In this document: one piece after another, positions 23,138 through 37,067 of the stretch
How positions within the stretch are numbered: the first letter of the stretch is position 1
Layout of the letters: every line of letters starts with the position of its first letter
Assembly: GCF_000170895.1 (NCBI RefSeq)
Contig: NZ_ABCS01000031.1
Location: forward strand, 25,138 to 89,137
Source: Plesiocystis pacifica SIR-1
GTDB taxonomy: Bacteria > Myxococcota_A > Polyangia > Nannocystales > Nannocystaceae
Length of the DNA stretch: 64,000 bases
Direction of reading: 5' to 3'
Translations under genes and position numbers: made by a program
The notes under the pieces: model-generated
Seen by the model: the letters and a program-made list of their open reading frames with translations, nothing else
What the model was told of the DNA's origin: nothing
Databases searched by the model: none

Positions 23138-23195
23138 GCTCGCAGACCGCGACGGAGTCGGCGATGTTTCACGAGCGGCGCGCGAGCGATGGCGA

Positions 23196-26316
<3,121 letters not shown>

Positions 26317-26317
<1 letters not shown>

Positions 26318-27954
26318 CAGCGGCCTCCCCCCTCGCCGCTCACTTCACAGCAGCCCGCGCCGATGCTGCCTGGCAGGATCTCGGTGCGCAGCAGCATCGC
26401 GCCCGTGGTCACGACCGCGTCGCCGCCGGCGATTCGCCCCTCGACCTCGACGGTCTCGCCCCCGCCGTGGCGCTCGACCACGCGCGGCTCGTAGACCCCG
26501 GGGGCGGTGCGCACGAACACCAGCTCGAAGGCGCCGACGCGCTGGACGGCGACGCGGGGCACGGCGACCACGGCCCGGCCGGTGCTCGTGGCGACGGTCC
26601 CGCGCATGAACTGGTTGGCGCGCAGGGAGCCCTCGGGGTTGGGGATGTCGGCGCGCACGGTGACGGTGCGGGTGTGGGGGTCGACCTCGGGGGCGACCCA
26701 GCGGATCGTGCCCTCGGCGACGGCCTCGGGGTGGGTGTGCGAGGCGACCGAGAGGGTCTGGCCCAGGGCGACGTGGTCGGCGTAGTCCTCGGCGAGCTCG
26801 CACACCGCCCACATCTGGGAGGTGTCGCCGATGGTTGCGAGGGAGCCGGCGTCGCCGGGGGTGTCGGCGTGGGCGAGGGTCCCGAGCACGGCCGGACGGC
26901 GCAGCACGGTGCCGGCGATGGGCGCGGTGATCGTGTAGCGGCCGACCCGCCCCGAGCTCCCGGCCCCGGTCATGTCGAGGGCCGCGCGGGCGGCTCGGGC
27001 CTCGGCCTTGGCGCTGGCGAGCTCGCGCTGGGCGAGCTCGAGCTGGCGCTGGGAGGCGATGTCGGCCTCGCGCAGCTCGAGTTGGCGATCGAGGTTGGCC
27101 TGCGCCGCCTTGACCCGCTCGCGGGCGCTGAGCAGGCCGGCCTGGACAGCACCAATGTCGACGCTGTCGAGCTCGAAGAGCGGATCGCCGAGCTCGACGC
27201 GGTCGCCGACCTGGGCGTGGACCCGACGGATGACCCCAGGCACGAGGGCGCGGACGTCCGCGATGCGATCGGTGTCGTACTCGATGTGCGCGGCGCAGCG
27301 GACCTCGCTGGCCGCGATCGCGCGCTGGGCCGTGACCGTGCGGATGCCGGAGATGCGCTCGAGCTCCGGGTCGCGCAGGCGGACGATCCGGGCCTCGAGG
27401 GCGGCCCGCTCTGCGCCGGGCGGGGGCGTCGCGGGGTTGCAGATCGGGCACACCGACTCGGGGAAGGCATGCTCGGCGCACCAGTCCCCGGAAGCCTTGT
27501 ACTCGGCGATGAGCCCGGGGTTGCACTTCGTACACTTGGACTCGGGCAGGGCATGCTCGACGCACCAGTCGACGGGCTCGGGGGCGGCGTGGTCGTGGTC
27601 GTGGGCGTGGTCGTGGCCGTGCTCGTCTCCTTCAGCCGTGGGCTTGGGCTGGGGGTTGCAGCTAGGGCACACGCTCTCGGGGAAGCCATGCCCCGCGCAC
27701 CAATCCCCGGACGCTTTGTACTCGGCGACGAGCTCGGGGTGGCACTTCGTACACTTGGACTCGGGCAGGCCGTGGCCTTCGCACCAGTCGAGGGCGGCCG
27801 GCTCTTGGTCGTGGCCGTGGTCGTCGTCGTGGCCGTGATCGTCGTGGACAGCGCGGCCCTCGGGTCGGCTTTGTTGGTCGCGCGGCGCGTCGCAGGCCGG
27901 GAGCCCGAGCACGCCGACCGCGAGGACGAGGCAAGCGAGGAGCAGGCGGGTCAT
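26317..27954 (-). CDS. czcB: RND efflux periplasmic adaptor (CzcB/CusB type) with N-terminal metal-binding modules
   Basis: 545 residues, longer than usual adaptors (about 400). Signal peptide and lipobox LGLPAC, then about 150 residues with four copies of W-C-x-x-H-x-x-P-E-S-x-C-x-x-C arranged as two longer and two shorter modules, separated by His/Asp-rich linkers (HDDHGHDDDHGHDQE and GHDHAHDHDHA). Then the standard barrel-sandwich, alpha-hairpin (VKAAQANLDRQLELREADI) and membrane-proximal domains. The front end should bind soft or borderline metal ions and feed or sense them. Stop overlaps the pump start; start overlaps the outer membrane gene stop (ATGA). Confidence 0.88.
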
Positions 27955-29234
27955 GGCTGCACCCCCTTCGTGGCCGCGAGCTCGACCCGCGCCGCGGCGG
28001 CGGCGTGGAGCAGATCGATGTAGTCGAGCCTCGCCGCGACGAGCTCGAGGCGCACGACCAGGACCGCGTCGTAGGCGACCGCGCCCTTGTCGTAGCCGAC
28101 GGTGGTCAGCTCGGCGGTGCGCTCGAGCTGGGCGAGGCCGTCGCGCTCGAACTGCAGGGCCGCGTCGGTGGCCCGGCGCACGAAGGCCTCGCCCGTGTCC
28201 GCGGCGACGGCCGCGGCGCTGCGGGTGGCCTCGAGCGCGGCGTCGACCTGGGCGGCCTCGGCCCGGGCGACGGCGACCTCACCCTGTCCGCGGGCGAACA
28301 CGGGCAGGGCGATGCCGACCACGCCGAGGACGACGTGCTCCGACTCTTCGAGGGTGTAGCCCAGGCCGAGGGCGACTTTGGGGGCCCGCTCGGACCGGCC
28401 GAGGGCCTCCCTGGCCTGGGCGCGGCGACCCTCGGCCTCGAGGGCGCGCAGATCGGGGCGGGCCTCGAGGGAGGCCGCGCCCGGGTTCCCGTCGATGGCG
28501 GTACCTTCGACGGCCAGCTCGCGCAGGTCCCCGACGAGCTCGAGGCGGGTCCCGGCGGCGTAGCCGAGCAGCGCGCTCAGCTGACCCTCGACGCGCTCGA
28601 GCCGAGCCCGATCGCGCTCGAGCTCGAGGGCCGCGTGGGCGCTGGCCAGGGCGGCGCTCGACTCCTCGAGCCCGCCGACGTCGCCGAGCTCGTGGCGGCG
28701 CCGGGCGACGCCCTCGGCGGCCTGGGCCAGGGCGAGCTTGTCGACGGCGATCTCGACGCGGCGCTGCCAGTAGAGCCCCTCGACGAAGGCCAGCCCGACC
28801 TCCCGGGTGAGCAGGCGGGCGGCGTCCTCACGGCGGGCGGCGCTGGCCTCGACGCGGGCCTCGGCGGCGTCGACCCGGTGGCCGCGCTGGCCCCCGGTCT
28901 CGAGCCACTGGGTCGCGCGCACGCCGACCTGGGCGCGGGTCTGCTCCCCGCCCAGGCGCGGCCCGGCGCTGACCATGACCTGCGGGTTGGTGGGGTAGAC
29001 CTCGGCCGCCTCGACCTGGGCGCGGGCCTCGGCGACGCGGGCCTCGGCGACGGCCAGGGTCGGCCCGTGGGCGCGGGCGCGCTCGACGGCCTGGGCGTAG
29101 GTCAGCGGGACGCGACCGGGCTCGGCCGCGTCCGTCGGCGCTGGTTGGGGTTGGGGGGCTTGGCTAGCGCGGGCGGGGGACGCCCACGCGAGCACGCATG
29201 TGAACAGGCTGATGAGCCTCGTCGTTCGAACCAT
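27951..29234 (-). CDS. czcC: TolC-like outer membrane factor (CzcC/CusC type)
   Basis: 427 residues from ATG 29234 with a cleavable signal (LISLFTCVLAWASPARA) and two repeats of the outer membrane efflux domain: long coiled helices such as AVERARAHGPTLAVAEARVA, REDAARLLTREVGLAFVEGL and QREALGRSERAPKVALGLGY-type hairpins. It forms the trimeric outer membrane duct of the metal pump. First of three overlapping genes with the adaptor and pump. A start at 29282 adds an improbable extension upstream of the signal peptide. Confidence 0.85.
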   Translation of the reverse strand: MVRTTRLISLFTCVLAWASPARASQAPQPQPAPTDAAEPGRVPLTYAQAVERARAHGPTLAVAEARVAEARAQVEAAEVYPTNPQVMVSAGPRLGGEQTRAQVGVRATQWLETGGQRGHRVDAAEARVEASAARREDAARLLTREVGLAFVEGLYWQRRVEIAVDKLALAQAAEGVARRRHELGDVGGLEESSAALASAHAALELERDRARLERVEGQLSALLGYAAGTRLELVGDLRELAVEGTAIDGNPGAASLEARPDLRALEAEGRRAQAREALGRSERAPKVALGLGYTLEESEHVVLGVVGIALPVFARGQGEVAVARAEAAQVDAALEATRSAAAVAADTGEAFVRRATDAALQFERDGLAQLERTAELTTVGYDKGAVAYDAVLVVRLELVAARLDYIDLLHAAAAARVELAATKGVQP

Positions 29235-29305
29235 CTTTTCGACTCCCAAGCGCGGGGCTGCGCTCGCGCGCGCCCAGCTCAAACTGAAACCACGGGGGAT
29301 TCAGC

Positions 29306-29695
29306 TCAGGCCTGGGGGGGTCGGAACACGTCGATGAGCTGGCGGCGCCCGGCGGCTTCGGGGGCCGGCGGGTCGGCCGTGGACCGGGCGAGCAGGTCCC
29401 GGCTGGCGAGGCGATGGAAGTCCACGAGGGCGATGGTCCGGGCGCCACAGCACCCGTCGCAGTCGTCGCAATCCTCGCAGTCCTCGTCCTCGCAATCGTC
29501 GCAGTCTTCGTCTTCGCAGTCGGCGTCCTCGACGGACTGGGCGGACTCGGCGACCTCGCACGGGCACGCAGACGCGCAGACCTCGGCGGCGACGAGGCGC
29601 TGGATCGGGCCGCCGCCGAAGGGCAGGGCCACGAGCACCAGCAACCACACGAGCATCACGCGCATCATGCTTTGCGTGCCTCGTGTACGGGCCAT
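29306..29695 (-). CDS. Secreted Cys/Asp-rich metal-binding-like protein
   Basis: 129 residues from ATG 29695, signal-like helix MRVMLVWLLVLVALPF, then CASACPCE and a striking run of C-x-D-C/C-x-D-x-D-C units: about 12 Cys alternating with D and E over 45 residues, ending D-G-C-C-G. The remaining C-terminus is ordinary. Such acidic Cys clusters bind Zn, Cd, Cu or Fe-S. It sits 71 bases upstream of the outer membrane factor of the metal pump, in the same direction, so it is probably the leading gene of that operon: a metal scavenger or sensor. No known family recognised. Confidence 0.65.
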   Translation of the reverse strand: MARTRGTQSMMRVMLVWLLVLVALPFGGGPIQRLVAAEVCASACPCEVAESAQSVEDADCEDEDCDDCEDEDCEDCDDCDGCCGARTIALVDFHRLASRDLLARSTADPPAPEAAGRRQLIDVFRPPQA

Positions 29696-29844
29696 GACCG
29701 GTAAATAGCAGAGAACCCCCGGGGTCGGCAACGCGGAGCCAGTAAACCGGAGTGATCCGATTGCCAGTCCGAGCCTGCGAGCGGGCTCGCGCTCAGATTT
29801 TTTCATCGCTTTCGGCCAGCTGGGGCCCTCAATCCCACGCTGCC

Positions 29845-31710
<1,866 letters not shown>

Positions 31711-31717
31711 ATGGACA

Positions 31718-31768
31718 GAGGTCGGCCAGAACTCGTTTTTGGCCGACCTCGGAGTTGCTCTCCGAGCC
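31718..31768 (+). repeat. Family B hairpin
   Basis: GAGGTCGGCCAGAACTCG followed by TTTTTGGCCGACCTC: a 12-bp stem (AGGTCGGCCA / TGGCCGACCT) with the conserved loop GAACTCGTTT, eight bases after the fibro-slime gene stop. Identical loop and stem core occur at 50350-50388 and, mutated, at 1139 and 50447. The 3' arm is not followed by a U-tract; the loop contains the T-run. Bases 31769-31973 hold no recognisable gene. Confidence 0.7.
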
Positions 31769-31973
31769 CGTTTGGCGCTCGCGCGCCGGCCTGCGTACCC
31801 TGACGCCATGCAGGGGCAGGGCCGGCGCGTTTTTGTGGCCGGGCTGGGGGCCGCTCCTGACTGGCCAGCGTGGATCGAGGCGCCCGAATTGTTCGAGGCC
31901 CTCGAGCAGCGCGCCCGCGTGTAGCGGTCGCGCCGTCGAGAGCCTCGTCCCGTTGAAGGGGAGAGGGTCGGCC

Positions 31974-32486
31974 TCAGCCAGCCTCGGCCTTGGGGGCCTC
32001 GGCGGGGGCGTCGCCAGCGGGGGCGGCACCCTCGGCGGCGGGAGCAGCCGCGTCGCCAGCGGGGGCGGCACCGTCAGCGGCGGGGGCGGGCTCGGCCGGA
32101 GCCGCGGCGGAAGCCTCGACCCACTTGCCGTTGGACAGCTCCACGCACATCTCCTTGGCGCCGTCGGCATCCATGGCGTCCTCACCGGTGGAGTAGTAGT
32201 GCTGCGACTGCCCGTCGCTGCGCTCACAGGTGCCGATCTTGTTCTCCGTGGGGCACTTGTCGTCCGACCAGACGTTCTTGCCGCCACCGGTCTTCTCGCA
32301 GAAGGACTTGCCGTCTTTGGCACCCTCGGCGGTGTAGTCGGAGCAGGTGCTTCCGGTCGGACCACCCTCTTGGCAGCTGCCGGGCTTGGCCGCCGCATCG
32401 GCGCCCGCGGCCTTGTCTCCGCCGCTGTCGCAGCCGAGGAGGGAGAGGCCACCGAGGAACGCGAGTGTGATGAGTGTGTTCTTCAT
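31974..32486 (-). CDS. Small lipoprotein with Ala/Pro-rich tail
   Basis: 170 residues from ATG 32486 (ATG 32501 also in frame). Signal peptide MKNTLITLAFLGGLSLLGC with lipobox, a Cys-containing domain of about 95 residues with six Cys (CQEGGPTGSTCSDYTAEG pattern), and a tail of about 45 residues of A, P, E and G repeated as APAGDAAAP-type units. No known family. The tail's repeated DNA (GCGGGGGCGGCACC units) may expand or contract. The tail is a likely spacer at the surface. Confidence 0.75.
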   Translation of the reverse strand: MKNTLITLAFLGGLSLLGCDSGGDKAAGADAAAKPGSCQEGGPTGSTCSDYTAEGAKDGKSFCEKTGGGKNVWSDDKCPTENKIGTCERSDGQSQHYYSTGEDAMDADGAKEMCVELSNGKWVEASAAAPAEPAPAADGAAPAGDAAAPAAEGAAPAGDAPAEAPKAEAG

Positions 32487-32739
32487 GGTCACGGACTTCA
32501 TAGGGGAATGCCGTCGACAGGTACAGCAAAAAAGCGCCTGGGGGCCGCTCTGGGCCATCGGATCAGTGGCGATCCATCGCTCTCGGGAGCCGAATTCGTG
32601 GTGGATGGGCCATGTTGGAGCCCCGCAGAGAGGGAGTCGGGGGTGTCAACGACCCGCTCTCGGAGCAGGGGCGGCCCCATCGGCGACCGCCGAATTTGGC
32701 GAACTCGCCCCCTGGTGTGATGAGAACCCCGTACACGGC

Positions 32740-33206
32740 CATGGCCGGAGGGGATGCTCGCTCCTTCAGCTCGCCGGGTCGTGGCGTCTGCGTGTGCTCC
32801 CGGCTGTCGCGGCGATCGGTCTCGCCCTCGTGGTGTTTCCAGTCTCGGGTCAGGACGATTTTTCATCACCCTGTGGCCCGCGACGACCCTCGCCGAAGAG
32901 GGCGAGCTGCTCAACTACGACGGCGAGCAAGTCGAGCAGTCTTCGGATGCTCGGGGCGCGGCAGGTCGAGGCTCGGACGCCCTGGGGCGTGGCCTTGGCG
33001 ACCCGCGGGATGCTCACCGCTCCCGCGCGTGGTCGGGCGCGGGCTCTCGTGCCTCGGGTTGACGGGCCTGGTCATGGCGCTGCGCCAGGCCTACTTCGGC
33101 GCGCCCTGGCCCTTGTCGGTCAGCGCGAAGATCGTCGTCGGTGAGCCTGCCGGGGCGCGGGTCGTCTCGGGTCTGCGCTACCTGCCGGCCTGGAAGCGGG
33201 GTGGAT
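32740..33206 (+). pseudogene. Remnant of a GT39/ArnT-like membrane glycosyltransferase
   Basis: Three frames carry consecutive fragments of one protein: AVAAIGLALVVFPVSGQDDF, then (after one missing T in the run at 32858-32862) FFITLWPATTLAEEGELLNY-D-G-E-Q-V-E, and further on ALRQAYFGAPWPLSVSAKIV. These match the DDxF-I-T-x-R-Y-x-x-N-L-A-x-G-x-G-x-x-Y-N-x-G-E-x-V-E-G and Y-F-G-x-x-x-P-x-T-x-x-A-K landmarks of polyprenyl-phosphate-sugar-dependent membrane transferases. Only about 60 residues lie between landmarks normally far further apart, so the gene has internal deletions as well as frameshifts. Confidence 0.55.
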
Positions 33207-33262
33207 GTTTGAGTCGTGGACGCGGGGCAGGGAGGGCGTGGCGTCGTCCACGACGGCTAAAT
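33207..33262 (+). repeat. Family B hairpin (first half-element)
   Basis: GAGTCGTGGACGCGGGGCAG then GGAGGGCGTGGCGTCGTCCACGAC and GGCTAAA: stem GTCGTGGACG / CGTCCACGAC. Same sequence as the first half of the two units at 50293-50482. It lies just upstream of the SDR start codon, within the probable promoter region. Confidence 0.75.
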
Positions 33263-33280
33263 CTGAGATACCCTCGGACC

Positions 33281-34075
33281 ATGAAAACAGCGCTCGTAAC
33301 TGGTGGAACTCGGGGGATTGGGCTGGGCATCGCAAACAGCCTCGCTCGCGACGGCTACGCCCTGGTGCTCGGCTACAACTCCAACCACGACGCCGCCAAG
33401 GAGTCGGAGGCGAAGTTGAGAGAGGCCTACGGCGTCGAGGTCGCGACCGTGGCCGGAGACACCGCGAAGCCGGAGACCATGGCCAAGCTCTTCGACGTGG
33501 TCCGCGAGCGTTTCGACAACAAACTCACCGCCTTCGTCCACAACGCCGGGCTCTACGTCGGCGTGACCACCCCCAGCACCGAGGGCCAGCCGAACCCGAT
33601 GGATCCCGACTTCGAGAAGGTCTGGGAGTACTACCAGCTCGTCTACCCGCGGGCCTTCAAGCGCGGGCTGAACGCGGCCCTGGCCTGCGAGGGCCTGCGC
33701 CACGTCGTGGCCATCTCGAGCCCGGGCTGCAACGCCACCCAGCCCCCGCAGGTAAGCTACGAGGCGCCGGGGCAGGGCAAGTCGGCCATGGAGTTCCTGG
33801 TGCGCCTGCACGCCCGGGCCCTCGCGCCCAAGGGGATCACCGTCAATTGCGTGATCCCGGGATATACGCAGACCGGCGCCTGGCAGGGCGTGCTCGCCAA
33901 CACGCCGATGACCGAGGAGATGCTCGAGGGCATGATGCAGGCCTCGACGCCGATGCAGCGGTGGTTGCAGACCAGCGAGATCGGCAACGCGGTGGCCTTC
34001 CTGTGCTCGGATCAGGCGAAAGCCGTGACCGGGGTCGCGCTGCCCGTCGACGGCGGTCTGCACCTCGTGGGCTGA
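33281..34075 (+). CDS. Short-chain dehydrogenase/reductase (FabL-like spacing)
   Basis: 264 residues. Classical Rossmann start ALVTGGTRGIGLGIA (TGxxxGIG), the HNAG motif (FVHNAGLYVG), ISSPG as the strand-5 Ser, and V-P-V-D-G-G near the end. The active-site Tyr and Lys are spaced as Y-x6-K (S-Y-E-A-P-G-Q-G-K) rather than the usual Y-x3-K. That spacing is known from enoyl-ACP reductases, including the FabL type with an otherwise SDR-like fold. So an enoyl-ACP reductase or divergent ketoreductase role is plausible, NAD(P)H-dependent and cytoplasmic. No fatty-acid genes adjoin it. Confidence 0.8.
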   Translation: MKTALVTGGTRGIGLGIANSLARDGYALVLGYNSNHDAAKESEAKLREAYGVEVATVAGDTAKPETMAKLFDVVRERFDNKLTAFVHNAGLYVGVTTPSTEGQPNPMDPDFEKVWEYYQLVYPRAFKRGLNAALACEGLRHVVAISSPGCNATQPPQVSYEAPGQGKSAMEFLVRLHARALAPKGITVNCVIPGYTQTGAWQGVLANTPMTEEMLEGMMQASTPMQRWLQTSEIGNAVAFLCSDQAKAVTGVALPVDGGLHLVG

Positions 34076-34120
34076 GCAGCCTGAGCCGGAGGCCTCGCAG
34101 CCCGTCGACCGGGCCCTCGA

Positions 34121-34867
34121 GTGGACATCGCCGTGCACTTCGGGCCTATCATGCAGCTCTCCATGGCCTCGTGGCGCAAGCACTGGTTCCTCGGCATACT
34201 CGTCATCCTCCTCGCGGTGTGGGGAGGGCTGGCCCTCGCCTATCTGTCTGGGGCCGAGGGCGTGACGGTTCGGGCCCGCGGCGGGCAGTCGGCCACGCTC
34301 GACTTCATGCGCGATCAGGAGGAGCCCGTGGTCCTGGGGCTCACGGACAATGTGGGCCTGGAGCTCGCTGATGGCGGCTCCGAGCCCGGTCGAGTCACCG
34401 GCCACATCGTCAGCCTCGAGTCGGTGCCCGTGCCGCTGTGCGTATGCGGCGAGAGCTGGAGCTCGATGGGTTACGGCGACGTCGGCTACCGGCAAGGCGA
34501 CTGGTTGTTCCGCGCTCCAAAGGAGTTGATGTCGCGCGAGTCTCTGGACAGCGGCTCGGAGAGCTGGCGGGAGGCCGTGCTGACCCTGGCCTACAACCCG
34601 ACGACCCGAGAGCGCGTCCTGCAGACTCCAGACGACACGCTCGAGCAGCAGCGAAGCTTGCTCGCCGAGCACGGCCTGGACCCCTCGGAGGCGCAGCGCC
34701 TCGACCTCGACCGGCTCAGCGACCTGAAGGTCGTGTCCATGCGGTCGGAGCGCTGCATGATCTACTTTGGCGCCTTCGTCCTCTCCGTGTCGCTGTGGCT
34801 GCTGATCGGTGGACCGATCGCGCTGCTCCAGCGACGCAGGCGACGAGCCCGAGCCGGCGGCGCGTAG
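34121..34867 (+). CDS. Two-TM membrane protein of unknown function
   Basis: 248 residues (or 234-238 from ATGs at 34151 or 34163). One TM helix near the N-terminus (WFLGILVILLAVWGGLALAY), a soluble domain of about 160 residues, and a second TM near the C-terminus (FGAFVLSVSLWLLIGGPIAL) followed by a basic tail (QRRRRRARA). The loop contains VPLCVCGESW and a run of alternating strands. The layout is that of a membrane protein with one large extracytoplasmic domain. No family recognised. It ends 12 bases before a convergent lipoprotein gene. Confidence 0.65.
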   Translation: MDIAVHFGPIMQLSMASWRKHWFLGILVILLAVWGGLALAYLSGAEGVTVRARGGQSATLDFMRDQEEPVVLGLTDNVGLELADGGSEPGRVTGHIVSLESVPVPLCVCGESWSSMGYGDVGYRQGDWLFRAPKELMSRESLDSGSESWREAVLTLAYNPTTRERVLQTPDDTLEQQRSLLAEHGLDPSEAQRLDLDRLSDLKVVSMRSERCMIYFGAFVLSVSLWLLIGGPIALLQRRRRRARAGGA

Positions 34868-34879
34868 CTCGTTCGCGAT

Positions 34880-35857
<978 letters not shown>

Positions 35858-36054
35858 GCCAAGGATGTACATCAGCTCGCCGGGCCGCGCCTGCAAAGGC
35901 GACCTCGGTGATCGCAACGTTCCAGGGCTCACGCTCTATACGAAACCTTCGCGGCGGCAAAGCAGCGCTCAGATCAGCCATCACCGAAGCGAGGCTTCGG
36001 CCTACCAAGGGCGAAACAGCCCCCCCGCGGACTACCGAGCGCTCAGTTTCGTAT

Positions 36055-36204
36055 CAGAGACTGTCAAGGAATCCACGCCCCCGCTTGCGGGGGCGACCAC
36101 CAGCCTTCTCAAAGGCACGAACCCCATTGCCCACCAAGCCAAAGCGGAGGAGCGGAGCGACGAAGCGCCCCCGGTCCCAGATGGCTGTGGGGGCAAAGCA
36201 GGGC
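36055..36204 (-). repeat. Family A 3'-end repeat, copy 5 (reverse; intact intron target)
   Basis: Read leftwards it begins at the TGA of the lipoprotein gene at 36205 (GCTTTGCCCCCACAG), then GGGACCGGGGGCGCTTCGTCG, and ends with the hairpin CGCCCCCGC-AA-GCGGGGGCG and TGGATTCCTTGACAGTCTC. That last sequence equals the 5' and 3' exon sequence around the group II intron (TGGATTC and CTTGACAGTC), so this copy shows the uninterrupted target. Bases 35858-36054 have no recognisable gene. Confidence 0.85.
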
Positions 36205-37020
36205 TCAGCCTTGGGGGCCGGAGGTGCTCTCGAAGCCCAGGGTGACCCGCAGGCGCTGGCCCGGGTTGGCGCCCACGGTGTTGCCCATGGTGGTGTGGGT
36301 CTGGAGGTCGCCGTCGATGGCGTTCTCGACGTTCTCCGGGACCGCGTTGTCGCCCAGGGTCACGAAGGAGGCGACGTAGTTGCCGAACTCCGTGTCCTCG
36401 TTGTCGAAGTTCAGGCCGATCTCGGCGAGGTTGAGGCCGCCGCCGGCGGGCATGGCCTGGCCGAACACGCCGGAGATGGTGAGGTAGCTGCCGTCGAGCA
36501 TGAACTCGCCGTCGACGTCGGAGTAGTAGACGTCGTAGAACTCGGTCGAGACGCCCATGATGTCGAAGTTGGCGCCGCCGAGGGGGTCGTCCAGCTTGGT
36601 CGTGAGCTCGGGCCCGTCGACGGTGAAGGTGTAGGCCGTGGGCGCCTGGCCGCCGCTGCGCTCGTAGAAGGTGATGGACTCGAGCCCGGGCAGGTCGGTG
36701 ACGGCGATGGGCTCGAAGGCGGCCGCGTCGGGGGTGGCGAAGTCGAACTTGGGGCCCTCCTCGTCCATGGCGTCCGCGCTCTCGTCGTCGGTGCTGGCGT
36801 CGTCCGTGCTCGTCTCGTCGGTCTCGGCCTCTGTCTCGGCCTCGGCGCTGCCAGAGTCCGTGCCCGAGGAGTCGGACTGGGTCTCGCTGGAGTCGGCGTC
36901 TTCGCCCTGCTCGTCCGCGCCGAAGGTCGTCTCGCTCGAGCGCTCGCCGTCGTCGCCGCAGCCCGCGAAGGCGCAGAGCAGGACCAGACAAGGCAGGGTG
37001 GAGAGCAGGCCGCGGGTCAT
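36205..37020 (-). CDS. Lipoprotein with acidic linker
   Basis: 271 residues: signal peptide with lipobox FAGC, acidic S/T/D/E linker of about 60 residues, then a beta-rich domain of about 180 residues (ESITFYERSGGQAPTAYTFT, FYDVYYSDVDGEFMLDGSYL, RLRVTLGFESTSG). It is not a family I can name. Probably exported and attached to the outer membrane. A family A repeat follows the stop codon directly. Confidence 0.75.
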   Translation of the reverse strand: MTRGLLSTLPCLVLLCAFAGCGDDGERSSETTFGADEQGEDADSSETQSDSSGTDSGSAEAETEAETDETSTDDASTDDESADAMDEEGPKFDFATPDAAAFEPIAVTDLPGLESITFYERSGGQAPTAYTFTVDGPELTTKLDDPLGGANFDIMGVSTEFYDVYYSDVDGEFMLDGSYLTISGVFGQAMPAGGGLNLAEIGLNFDNEDTEFGNYVASFVTLGDNAVPENVENAIDGDLQTHTTMGNTVGANPGQRLRVTLGFESTSGPQG

Positions 37021-37067
37021 GGGGCCCGACTAACACCGGGCAACGCGCGAGGGCAAGCGCTCCAAGG

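Noticed and set aside
32612..33280. Upstream extension of the SDR gene in the same frame (total 487 codons)
   Set aside because: The sequence before ATG 33281 is the remnant glycosyltransferase and a family B hairpin; the Rossmann motif starts right after that ATG, as in normal SDRs.
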